DNA of 48,365 bases from the NCBI RefSeq assembly GCF_003463825.1, contig NZ_QSDY01000010.1, positions 1-48,365 on the forward strand, given 5' to 3'. Within the stretch, counting starts at the first letter, position 1. The number at the start of each line of letters is the position of its first letter. Positions 1-6,758 of the stretch are shown here, in pieces. Under the pieces are notes generated by a model, which searched no databases, was not told the origin of the DNA, and was given only the letters and a program-made list of their open reading frames with translations. Source of the stretch: Veillonella sp. AM51-8BH (lineage in GTDB: Bacteria > Bacillota > Negativicutes > Veillonellales > Veillonellaceae). The translations under genes and the position numbers were made by a program.

Positions 1-11
1 AATAGACTAAA

Positions 12-47
12 ACCTCCCTATGTAATACAATGTATTACATAGGAGGT
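12..47. promoter_or_regulatory. Palindromic operator overlapping the SD of the TA module
   Basis: TATGTAATACA (19-29) and TGTATTACATA (31-41) form perfect 11-bp arms around one base. The pairing continues outward to 12 and 47 with one bulged base. The right arm contains the Shine-Dalgarno TAGGAGGT (40-47) that serves the ATG at 55. A palindrome here is the usual arrangement for autorepression by a RelB-type antitoxin, and as RNA it would also sequester the ribosome site. The binding protein is inferred. Confidence 0.7.
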
Positions 48-54
48 GCTTTAT

Positions 55-275
55 ATGGCAAATATTTCAGTCCGTTTAAATGAACAAGAAGAAGAGTTAT
101 TTAAACATATGCTGAGTTTATGGATGAAACACTTTCTACTCTCTTTAAGAAGGCTTTACTAGAAAAGATTGAAGATGAATTTGATCTTAAGGTAGGTCAA
201 AAAGCATTAGCAGAATATAAGCAAGATCCTGTTACTTATTCTGTAGCGGAAATGCGTGCAAAATATGGCTTATAA
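55..275 (+). pseudogene. RelB/DinJ-type antitoxin, single -1 frameshift
   Basis: The ATG at 55 follows a strong SD and starts MANISVRLNEQEE, a ribbon-helix-helix start typical of RelB/DinJ antitoxins. The frame shifts near 108: the first frame reads into a stop after about 35 codons, while the -1 frame continues YAEFMDETLSTLFKKALLEK and ends at TAA 273-275. Adding one T at 107-108 restores a 73-residue antitoxin of normal length. The end overlaps the toxin start by 11 bases, as expected for a translationally coupled TA pair. It is either a sequencing deletion or a recent inactivation. The intact toxin next to it argues for an error. Confidence 0.75.
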
Positions 276-531
276 ACTTGAGTTTTCTAAACGGTTTGAC
301 AAGCAATTTTCTAAACTCGATAAATCAACGCAACGTTATCTCTTTAATTGGCTTATCAAGAATGTAGATAATGTAGAAAACCCTAGATATTCAGGAAAAT
401 CATTGACAGGCAATAAGACGGGGCTGTGGCATTATCGCATTGGTAATTATAGAATCATTGCTGATATTAATGATGATAGATGTATTATTTTAGAGTTAGA
501 AGTTGGACATCGAAAAGATATTTACAAATAG
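265..531 (+). CDS. RelE-family mRNA interferase toxin
   Basis: An 88-residue protein from ATG 265 (MAYKLEFSKRFDKQF); a GTG at 256 is in frame but sits inside the antitoxin and adds nothing conserved. The basic N-terminal helix, the core motif YRIGNYRIIADI and the C-terminal VGHRKDIYK are hallmarks of the RelE/ParE fold. The Arg/His/Tyr residues at the end match the ribosome-dependent mRNA cleavage site of RelE, YafQ and YoeB toxins. It is overlapped by the antitoxin gene upstream, so the two form one operon under the palindrome at 12-47. Assignment to RelE rather than ParE (gyrase) rests on the tail motif and is likely but not certain. Confidence 0.88.
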   Translation: MAYKLEFSKRFDKQFSKLDKSTQRYLFNWLIKNVDNVENPRYSGKSLTGNKTGLWHYRIGNYRIIADINDDRCIILELEVGHRKDIYK

Positions 532-541
532 AGGATATACT

Positions 542-754
542 ATGAAATACTTACGTCGTGAACTTAATCAAGTAGAAAAAGAATACTTAAAACAATTTGG
601 GCAAGACTCCTTGAACCGTGTCGTTCTACACGATCCAAATACAAAGGATAAACAAGAGGTACAAGATACGATTGATATTCTAAAAGATGCTATGGCAAAG
701 AACAAACCTCTAGAACAAGTTCCAGAGGATATGTGGAAGCTTATTGAGTTTTAA
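542..754 (+). CDS. Small hypothetical protein, 70 aa
   Basis: The ATG at 542 follows AGAGGATATACT, a usable SD; a longer frame from 503 runs inside the toxin gene and is not needed. The product (MKYLRRELNQVEKEYLKQF...) is charged and probably alpha-helical, with no signal peptide or membrane segment. It starts 10 bases after the toxin stop and before the terminator at 796-862, so it is probably a third gene of the TA operon. I do not recognise the family. A short accessory protein of a TA locus is possible but unproven. Confidence 0.6.
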   Translation: MKYLRRELNQVEKEYLKQFGQDSLNRVVLHDPNTKDKQEVQDTIDILKDAMAKNKPLEQVPEDMWKLIEF

Positions 755-795
755 AGGATGAGTCATCTATTTCTTACATACAGCTCAATAAAAAT

Positions 796-862
796 AAAAG
801 GCACATTGTTAATCGAATGACCTTCCTAATTTTAGGAGGTAGTTCAAAACAATGTGCCTTTT
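796..862. terminator. Bidirectional terminator between the TA operon and the nitrilase gene
   Basis: AAAAGGCACATTGTT (796-810) pairs with AACAATGTGCCTTTT (848-862), flanked by T/A runs on both strands. A smaller nested hairpin (ACC-TCCTAA / TTAGGAGGT, 820-840) lies in the loop. Confidence 0.75.
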
Positions 863-864
863 TG

Positions 865-1656
865 TTATAGGTTATAGAGTTCAGGTTTACGATCTCTAAA
901 AATATTAATTTTGTTACGAATGTCTTCGACTACAGCGAGGTCGATGTCGACGGAAGCAATGCCTTCATTAGTATCCATTTCAAGTAGGTTGGTGCCCCAT
1001 GGATCATATACTGCAGAGTGACCAGTACTTTGAACGCGGCCCACTGTGCCACAGCCATTTACGGCACAGACAAAGAGTTGGTTTTCAATAGCTCGCACTT
1101 CATTGAGTACTTGCCAGTGACGTAAACGCATCGTAGGCCATTGAGCAGGCACAAACAATAATTCTGTGCCTGGTAATGCAGCCATTCTTACTAGTTCAGG
1201 GAAACGGATGTCGTAACAGATGACCGTGCTACAAGGAATTCCATCTAGCTCAAAATGCGTAGTATGAGTACCGCTAGCAAAGTATTTGTCTTCCTTAGCA
1301 GGGCTAAAGCCGTGCATCTTGGAATATTCTCCTACAAGTTCACCGCTTCGGTTGTAAACATAGGATGTATTAAATACGAGATTGTCTTTTGCAACTGCTA
1401 CAGAACCGCCCACAATATTTACATTATGTTCTTTAGCGAATGCACTTAATAAGGCTTTTGTGCGGGCCCCATTTGTATCGGCGATATTGATTAAATCAGT
1501 AGATGGATAAAAACCAGTGTTCCAGGTTTCAGGTAATACGATAATATCTGGACTTTCAGATAGGGCCTGATTCAATAATTCTTGAACTCGATTGTAGTTA
1601 TATTCTACGTCGTTTACGTGGACATCCATTTGTATGAGGGTAAGTCGTTTTTTCAT
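865..1656 (-). CDS. Carbon-nitrogen hydrolase, omega-amidase-like
   Basis: A 263-residue nitrilase-superfamily enzyme with the full Glu-Lys-Cys triad: Glu43 in LPETW, Lys113 in YSKMHGF and Cys147 in VICYDIRFPE. This set and the length match the Nit2/YafV omega-amidases, which hydrolyse alpha-ketoglutaramate or alpha-ketosuccinamate in glutamine transamination and methionine salvage. It is cytosolic, with no signal peptide. It stands alone, convergent with the TA operon across a shared terminator. The substrate cannot be read from sequence; a general aliphatic amidase is the alternative. Confidence 0.85.
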   Translation of the reverse strand: MKKRLTLIQMDVHVNDVEYNYNRVQELLNQALSESPDIIVLPETWNTGFYPSTDLINIADTNGARTKALLSAFAKEHNVNIVGGSVAVAKDNLVFNTSYVYNRSGELVGEYSKMHGFSPAKEDKYFASGTHTTHFELDGIPCSTVICYDIRFPELVRMAALPGTELLFVPAQWPTMRLRHWQVLNEVRAIENQLFVCAVNGCGTVGRVQSTGHSAVYDPWGTNLLEMDTNEGIASVDIDLAVVEDIRNKINIFRDRKPELYNL

Positions 1657-1802
1657 GGTAAATCCTCTGTGTATTAAAATAGTATAGTTTACGTTATATA
1701 GTATATAATTAGAATATTAAAGCATTATTGAGAGTATTACAATATGACAATGGTTACAGTTGAAATACTCTTTTTCAGTAGAAATGGATAGAATGGATTT
1801 AG

Positions 1803-1904
1803 ATAACACTAGATGTACAGGCTATCATTGCCATAGGTGTTCCAGATGAGCCTATATATCCTAGACCTAGAAAATCACTTGATGAGGTACTAGTAAAGCG
1901 TTAG
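1803..1904 (+). pseudogene. C-terminal remnant of a nitroreductase
   Basis: The frame ending at TAG 1902-1904 encodes DVQAIIAIGVPDEP followed by YPRPRKSLDEVLV. This is the characteristic C-terminal tail of the nitroreductase (NfsA/NfnB-like FMN) family. An in-frame stop lies at 1800-1802 and no start or upstream nitroreductase sequence is visible, so only about 33 codons survive. It is a gene-decay fossil or deletion scar, not an expressed gene. Confidence 0.6.
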
Positions 1905-1930
1905 TTTTTTACTAATCTTCATAGAAATGT

Positions 1931-1936
1931 TATAAT
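1931..1936 (+). promoter_or_regulatory. Probable -10 box for the deacetylase operon
   Basis: TATAAT lies 38 bases before the ATG at 1974. The -35 at 17-bp spacing (TTTACT) is poor, so the promoter call is tentative. Confidence 0.4.
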
Positions 1937-1973
1937 ATTCTGTATATAATTGTGTTCTAATAGAGGAGGACCT

Positions 1974-2777
1974 ATGAAACGGATTCCATTGGTAACACTA
2001 TTAGTTGTCGCATTGGCTGTGGTTTTAGCAGGATGTGGATTGCTTTCACAAAAAACGGAACCACCTAGTTCAACGGCGCCTGTAAAAGAAGTCAAAATGG
2101 TACATCCATCGGGCATCCCTGTTCTTATGTATCATAAAATTGGCGATGATAAGGATAACGATGCAGTTATTCGTGAGGATCTATTCAGAGAACAAATGAA
2201 GTTCCTCAAAGACAATGGTTATAATCCATTAACGATGGACCAACTATATGATTATGTCGTAAATGGTGCAGCAGTGCCTGAAAAACCTGTTGTATTAACC
2301 TTTGATGACGGTTATGCAGATACATATTCTATCGTATATCCAATTATGAAAGAATATGGTTTCGCAGCCACTGTGTTTATCAATCCTGGCGATGTAGGTA
2401 CACGGTTAACTTGGGATCAAATTCGTGAAATGCATAAAAATGGTATCACCATTTCAAATCATGGATTCCAACATATCGAAATGGGCCAATTGTCTGAAGC
2501 TAAACAAATAGAAAATATTACAAAGGCTCAAGAAGCCCTTGCAAAAGAAGTGGGCATCAAGGATAATCCTTGGTTCTGCTATCCTTATGGAGATAAAAAT
2601 GAATTCACCGATGCTGCTACCAAGAAAGCAGGCATCAAAATGAGTATGGCTATGAAATCTGGCTGGGCTCATACAGGTGATAATCCATATAACATATTGC
2701 GTGTTTGGGTAGGCAATGCTGTTGATATCAAACATTTTGAAGAACGCGTTAGTACCGAACATTTCACTGATTTATAA
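1974..2777 (+). CDS. Polysaccharide deacetylase lipoprotein (NodB domain)
   Basis: The start at ATG 1974 has the SD GAGGAGGA 4 bases away; upstream in-frame codons add no signal. The N-terminus is a lipoprotein signal with lipobox LAGC (Cys21). The 267-residue protein then carries a CE4/NodB domain: TFDDGYADTY (catalytic and metal Asp111/Asp112) and SNHGFQH (His163 and His167, the HxxxH metal ligands). CE4 enzymes remove N-acetyl groups from peptidoglycan, poly-GlcNAc or other glycans. The lipid anchor places it at the cell envelope. It is first in a three-gene operon with a phosphodiester glycosidase and an unknown membrane-anchored protein. The glycan is not known. Confidence 0.9.
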   Translation: MKRIPLVTLLVVALAVVLAGCGLLSQKTEPPSSTAPVKEVKMVHPSGIPVLMYHKIGDDKDNDAVIREDLFREQMKFLKDNGYNPLTMDQLYDYVVNGAAVPEKPVVLTFDDGYADTYSIVYPIMKEYGFAATVFINPGDVGTRLTWDQIREMHKNGITISNHGFQHIEMGQLSEAKQIENITKAQEALAKEVGIKDNPWFCYPYGDKNEFTDAATKKAGIKMSMAMKSGWAHTGDNPYNILRVWVGNAVDIKHFEERVSTEHFTDL

Positions 2778-2788
2778 GGAGAAATACA

Positions 2789-3727
2789 TTGTTCAAAAAG
2801 AATTGGGTAAAGTTCATCATCATGGTGTTCTTATTTACCGTTGTAACCTCACCATTCGTGGTGCTCTTTGGACCATTTAATAATGTAAAGCGCGCCGTTA
2901 TTGGTGCCATATTGCAATCTCGCCATCCTCATTACATTACATGGCTTTTCAGTGAAGATGAATTGCAATCTATTTTGGGGACAGTTGGCGTTGTTAAAAG
3001 TCAAGATTTGTTCAAGTTTAATGCTCGTGAAGATAAGAGCTTAAACCTTGAAAAAATTCAGTCTGCTCGCTATGTAGGCTATATTCTTGAAATTCCAGAT
3101 CCTCGTCGTATCGAAGTTGGTACAGCTGCTAATATTCAAGAAAAAGGCGATACTACAAGTAATATTGCGAAGATGAATAATGCGGTAGCTGCTATCAATG
3201 GCGGCGGTTTCCACGATCCTAATGGTACTGGTACAGGCCGTTTGCCTTATGGCTTTATTTTGCATGATGGTGAATATGTTATCGGTAAAGATGTAGGACC
3301 TGAAGAGGCGGTAGACTTCGTAGGCTTCTCTAAATCTGGTAACCTTATTGCAGGTAACTACGATAAAACACAACTTAGTGATATGAAAGCCATGGAAGGT
3401 ATTACCTTTGGGCCACCTCTTATCGTAGATGGTAAGAAGATGATTACCGAAGGCGATGGTGGTTGGGGCGTAGGTCCACGTACTGCTATCGGTCAAAAGA
3501 AGGATGGTACAGTACTATTCCTCGTAATCGATGGCCGTCAACCAGGTTATTCTCTTGGCGCTACATTACGTGACGTACAAGATATTCTCTATGAAAAAGG
3601 TTGCTATATTGCAGCGAATTTAGATGGTGGTTCTAGTTCTACACTATACCTCAATGGTAAAGTTGTGAACAAACCAGCCGATTTGTTAGGGGAACGCATG
3701 ATCCCAACGGCGTTTATCGTGAAATAG
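2789..3727 (+). CDS. Phosphodiester glycosidase (NAGPA-like/DUF2233)
   Basis: The start is TTG 2789, preceded by AAGGAG at good spacing, 11 bases after the deacetylase stop. The 312-residue protein has one N-terminal membrane segment (FIIMVFLFTVV...) and an extracytoplasmic domain with AAINGGGFHDPNG near residue 133, GPRTAIGQ near 229 and ANLDGGSSSTLYLNG near 276. This is the signature of the NAGPA/DUF2233 family, which cleaves phosphodiester bonds on sugars and includes exopolysaccharide-associated proteins such as YngK-type enzymes. With the deacetylase it suggests processing of a phosphate-linked surface glycan. The family call is firm; the substrate is inference. Confidence 0.85.
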   Translation: MFKKNWVKFIIMVFLFTVVTSPFVVLFGPFNNVKRAVIGAILQSRHPHYITWLFSEDELQSILGTVGVVKSQDLFKFNAREDKSLNLEKIQSARYVGYILEIPDPRRIEVGTAANIQEKGDTTSNIAKMNNAVAAINGGGFHDPNGTGTGRLPYGFILHDGEYVIGKDVGPEEAVDFVGFSKSGNLIAGNYDKTQLSDMKAMEGITFGPPLIVDGKKMITEGDGGWGVGPRTAIGQKKDGTVLFLVIDGRQPGYSLGATLRDVQDILYEKGCYIAANLDGGSSSTLYLNGKVVNKPADLLGERMIPTAFIVK

Positions 3728-3735
3728 GAGGACAC

Positions 3736-4677
3736 ATGAAACCTTTTACGCGTGTACTGAGCGCCTTTGCGGTAGGTATTCTTCTGCAAGGTGGGGTGTA
3801 CCTATACCTTGATCAATATATGTTTGCACCGACTACAGATTTTAATGTAGCTGGCGCTTCTAAGGATGATACTAAAAACTTCCCTGATATTAAGGAAGGT
3901 ACTAAGTATGTATCTTATGACCGTCAGTTCATGGCGGTTGTTACTGAAAGCTCTTTGAAAATTTATAAGGCTAATGAAAGTAAGCCTACAACAATTGATT
4001 TGAAGGGCCGCTCTATTAGTTACTTTAGTTGGATGCCTGACCGTAACTATGCCATCATGGGTCTATATGATTCTAGAGAGGTTGTTATGGCTCGTCTCAA
4101 TGCGGATGATCCTGAACATGAAGTAGATACAAAACTTGAAGATTTGCCTCGTAACAGTAAGATCGTAGATGCTGCATATTCTGAAGCGACGAATGTTGTG
4201 TACATGAAGGTAAAAGTTCAAGAAAATGCATATCGTATTTATCGTACTGATGCGAACTATGATACGCGTCGCGTCTATATGCAGGCTACGGATATTGGCC
4301 ATATTGGCGTATTCTATGATGAAGATAGATTCTTCTATGACAACGTTAAAACTGGTGATATCTTCATGTTTAACGGCATTGAAGGTGGTTGGCGTGTAAT
4401 TAATCCACCAGGACGTTTCCGTCTAATTGGCGTTGATATGGATAAAACTATCTATATTGCTCGGGTGGATGAAGATAATAATGCCCTAACTGTTTATACA
4501 GGTAAATTGGGTGTAGGCTTCAAACCAGTTTATAAATATAATCATCCTACTACATTCAATGAATTGACATTGTCCGATGTAAAAGACATAATCAAGAATG
4601 GTAGCGACGAAACTACAAAGGTGACAGAGGATGATACTTCATCTAAATCATCTAGTGATAGTAAAAAGAAATCTTAA
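3736..4677 (+). CDS. Membrane-anchored protein of unknown function, 313 aa
   Basis: The ATG at 3736 has a perfect SD (TAGGAGGACAC). A single hydrophobic segment (residues 7-27, VLSAFAVGILLQGGVYLYL) anchors a large exported domain. That domain contains repeating short strands such as KYVSYDRQFMAVV, SYFSWMPDRNYAIMG and FYDEDRFFYDN, which resemble beta-propeller blades. The tail is Ser/Lys/Asp-rich and probably disordered. I recognise no enzyme motif. It lies 8 bases after the glycosidase and before a terminator, so it is the last gene of the glycan operon and may scaffold or sense its partners. Confidence 0.7.
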   Translation: MKPFTRVLSAFAVGILLQGGVYLYLDQYMFAPTTDFNVAGASKDDTKNFPDIKEGTKYVSYDRQFMAVVTESSLKIYKANESKPTTIDLKGRSISYFSWMPDRNYAIMGLYDSREVVMARLNADDPEHEVDTKLEDLPRNSKIVDAAYSEATNVVYMKVKVQENAYRIYRTDANYDTRRVYMQATDIGHIGVFYDEDRFFYDNVKTGDIFMFNGIEGGWRVINPPGRFRLIGVDMDKTIYIARVDEDNNALTVYTGKLGVGFKPVYKYNHPTTFNELTLSDVKDIIKNGSDETTKVTEDDTSSKSSSDSKKKS

Positions 4678-4683
4678 GAAAAG

Positions 4684-4716
4684 GCCTTTATAATGATTCA
4701 TTATAAAGGCTTTATT
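4684..4716 (+). terminator. Rho-independent terminator of the glycan operon
   Basis: GCCTTTATAATG (4684-4695), loop ATT, CATTATAAAGGC (4699-4710), then TTTATT. The stem is a perfect 12 bp, directly after the stop at 4677. Confidence 0.8.
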
Positions 4717-4746
4717 CCTATACTCGTTTGTACTGTAAGGATATAT

Positions 4747-5919
4747 ATGAATATATTATTTGTACGACTCAGCTACATAGGGGATATACTACATGCCACA
4801 CCTGCTGCGCGCTGGATTAAAGAGCATTATCCAGAGGCAAAGCTACATTGGATTGTAACACCTAGTATGGTAGAACTTTTACAGGGAAATCCCTATGTAG
4901 ATGAAATCATTCCTTGGGAGCGGGATGAATACGAAGCACATTCTAAAAAACTACATATTCCAACGATGTGGCGCATGTGGTGGGAACTTAGAGATAAGTT
5001 AAAACCATACAAATTTGATGTGGCTGTCGATGTACAAGGGCGACTCATCACAGGGCTCGTTTTATTGGCATCAGGTGCACCCATTCGCCTTGGGCTTGGT
5101 GGTACAAAAGAGCTAAATTGGATGTTTACTAACTACAAGGCAAAGCCGAGTACAGATCATGTCATTAAGCGCTATATAGAGGTGGCTAAATTACTGAATA
5201 CAGCCGTTGCAGAGCATAGTGGATTAACTACATCTGCTACTGTTATCGCCGATGATGAAAAACCTTGTATAGTTAATGGTTCTAGTGGTAAACGGTTATA
5301 CCACATGGATTTTTTTGTGCCCTCTAATTTGCATGCTTGGGCAGAAAATCAGTGGGAATCAATCAATTATGACACATCCTTAAATCGCGGAGAGGTGGAC
5401 AAGCCGCTGCGTATAGGTCTTGTCCTAGGCACATCTTGGGCGACGAAAGAGTGGCCTCAAGAGAAATGGTTTTCTCTCATTAAATCTCTTCAGTATAGAG
5501 CCAATTTTGTGTGCTTAGGTGGTCCAAAAGAGGCAATTCAATACAAACCGTTGATGGACTCCATAACGGCTGATGGCCTTGATAAAATTATGCTGAATAT
5601 GTTGGGGAAAACCACACTTCAAGAGGTAGGTGCTTTAATTGAAAGTTGCGATGTAGTAGTGACTGCTGATACGGGGGCATTGCATATTGCACTAGCTTTA
5701 AATAAACCTGTTGTCGCGCTTTTTGGACCTACAGATCCTAAGCTGTGGGGGCCGTTGACGGGGAACTTTAAGGTTCTTGTTAATGATGAGTTAGATTGCT
5801 TAGGATGTCGTAAACGACGTTGTCCTAAGCCTGATCAATATTGTATGTCTGGTATTGAATCGGTACGCGTGAAAAAGGCAATTTTCGAATTAATAGGAGA
5901 TAAATATGGCAAAGTTTAA
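4747..5919 (+). CDS. Glycosyltransferase family 9 (LPS heptosyltransferase-like)
   Basis: The start is ATG 4747 (MNILFVRLSYIGDILHATPA), with GTAAGGA upstream; the frame open from 4693 runs back through the terminator and is not coding. The 390 residues show the GT9 pattern: N-terminal Rossmann start with SYIGDILHATPA, LGTSWATKEWP in the middle, and the nucleotide-sugar motif TADTGALHIALALNKPVVAL with GPTDPKLWGP. A Cys-rich segment follows (CLGCRKRRCP). GT9 enzymes of the WaaC/WaaF type add heptose to lipid A-core in the cytoplasm, which fits a diderm Negativicute. The donor sugar cannot be decided here. Confidence 0.88.
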   Translation: MNILFVRLSYIGDILHATPAARWIKEHYPEAKLHWIVTPSMVELLQGNPYVDEIIPWERDEYEAHSKKLHIPTMWRMWWELRDKLKPYKFDVAVDVQGRLITGLVLLASGAPIRLGLGGTKELNWMFTNYKAKPSTDHVIKRYIEVAKLLNTAVAEHSGLTTSATVIADDEKPCIVNGSSGKRLYHMDFFVPSNLHAWAENQWESINYDTSLNRGEVDKPLRIGLVLGTSWATKEWPQEKWFSLIKSLQYRANFVCLGGPKEAIQYKPLMDSITADGLDKIMLNMLGKTTLQEVGALIESCDVVVTADTGALHIALALNKPVVALFGPTDPKLWGPLTGNFKVLVNDELDCLGCRKRRCPKPDQYCMSGIESVRVKKAIFELIGDKYGKV

Positions 5920-6232
5920 AATTCAAAAAGGCTTATCCGATGCGGATATGATGAAAAACTTTAAAGATACTGAAAATTTTGAAGAAACAATGCTTGATAG
6001 AGAGCGTTCTGCTAAGAAACCTGTCGTACATCAAAGTCCAAAACAAAAGGAAGATGCATTCTATCGTGAATTCCTTACAGAGAAGGTAGAAACTTTAATT
6101 GGTAAAATGTTGCTCGATATTAAGATGGAATACTTCAAAGAAGGTGAGGGTGCATTCTCTATCCAAGTTAAACGAGATGGTAAAAATATCGTTCTTGAAA
6201 CGGCACCAAAAAAGGTAAAACCTGAAAAATAA
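5906..6232 (+). CDS. Small conserved-looking hypothetical protein, 108 aa
   Basis: The ATG at 5906 overlaps the glycosyltransferase end by 14 bases and uses an SD (GGAGAT) inside it, so the two are translationally coupled. The protein is charged (Lys/Glu-rich), soluble and without signal or membrane segments; residues 20-50 look disordered. I do not recognise the family. Coupling to the GT9 gene suggests a cytosolic partner, which is inference only. Confidence 0.65.
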   Translation: MAKFKIQKGLSDADMMKNFKDTENFEETMLDRERSAKKPVVHQSPKQKEDAFYREFLTEKVETLIGKMLLDIKMEYFKEGEGAFSIQVKRDGKNIVLETAPKKVKPEK

Positions 6233-6254
6233 TATAATAATAATTGCTTACTAT

Positions 6255-6285
6255 AAGAACTACCTATAAAAGGTAGGTTCTTTTG
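6255..6285 (+). terminator. Rho-independent terminator
   Basis: AAGAACTACCT (6255-6265) pairs with AGGTAGGTTCTT (6271-6282) with one bulge, then a T-run. It closes the GT9 pair. Confidence 0.7.
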
Positions 6286-6520
6286 TATATTTATAAATCA
6301 CAATAATACAGGTGCGTTATCAATAAAAGTGATGAGCTTATAAGCGTACCGATGATTATCGAAGTACTAGATTTATAAATACCGATATACTTTGGCGGAT
6401 GGCCAATAATAACTAAAAATTATTGCGATATAAATTTTGGTTTCTCATTAAAAAGAGAAATTACAAAGAAATAAAATTGATTAAAAATACATGTTAAATC
6501 CTAGCTTTTTAGCACTTTAT
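6286..6520. other. Intergenic stretch without a recognisable gene
   Basis: AT-rich and noncoding in all frames I read. It holds a weak hairpin (TTTCTC / GAGAAA near 6440-6460) and no convincing ORF or remnant. It may be part of a long regulatory region for the carboxyltransferase gene. Confidence 0.4.
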
Positions 6521-6536
6521 TGTGATTTCTATCACG
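6521..6536. promoter_or_regulatory. Crp/Fnr-like palindrome
   Basis: TGTGA-N6-TCACG closely matches the Crp/Fnr-family consensus TGTGA-N6-TCACA. It lies about 54 bases upstream of the putative -35 at 6590, a usual activator position. The regulator is inferred. Confidence 0.5.
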
Positions 6537-6589
6537 AAAAAATCATAATTGAATACATGAAATTATGAGTAAATAGCATAATGTGGTTG

Positions 6590-6620
6590 TTGACAAAGAA
6601 TTCTATAAGTAGTCTAATAT
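6590..6620 (+). promoter_or_regulatory. Putative sigma-70 promoter of the carboxyltransferase gene
   Basis: TTGACA at 6590-6595, then TCTAAT at 6613-6618 (17-bp spacing) or TAATAT at 6615-6620 (19 bp). The leader to the ATG at 6759 is about 130 bases and contains a small hairpin (TTGCT / AGCAA) near 6650-6665. Confidence 0.55.
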
Positions 6621-6758
6621 AAGTATGTCTTAACGATTGCTTGAGTATTTGCTTGTGAGAGCAAGTGCTATAAAAATCGTAAAAAAATAGGTATGAGATA
6701 GTTATGTAGTGGATGTATAAAATTACATGCATAAACTATTTCGATTTGGAGGATTAAC

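Noticed and set aside
6286..6520. Degenerate gene remnant in the long leader
   Set aside because: I read all frames and saw no family motif or conserved-looking stretch.
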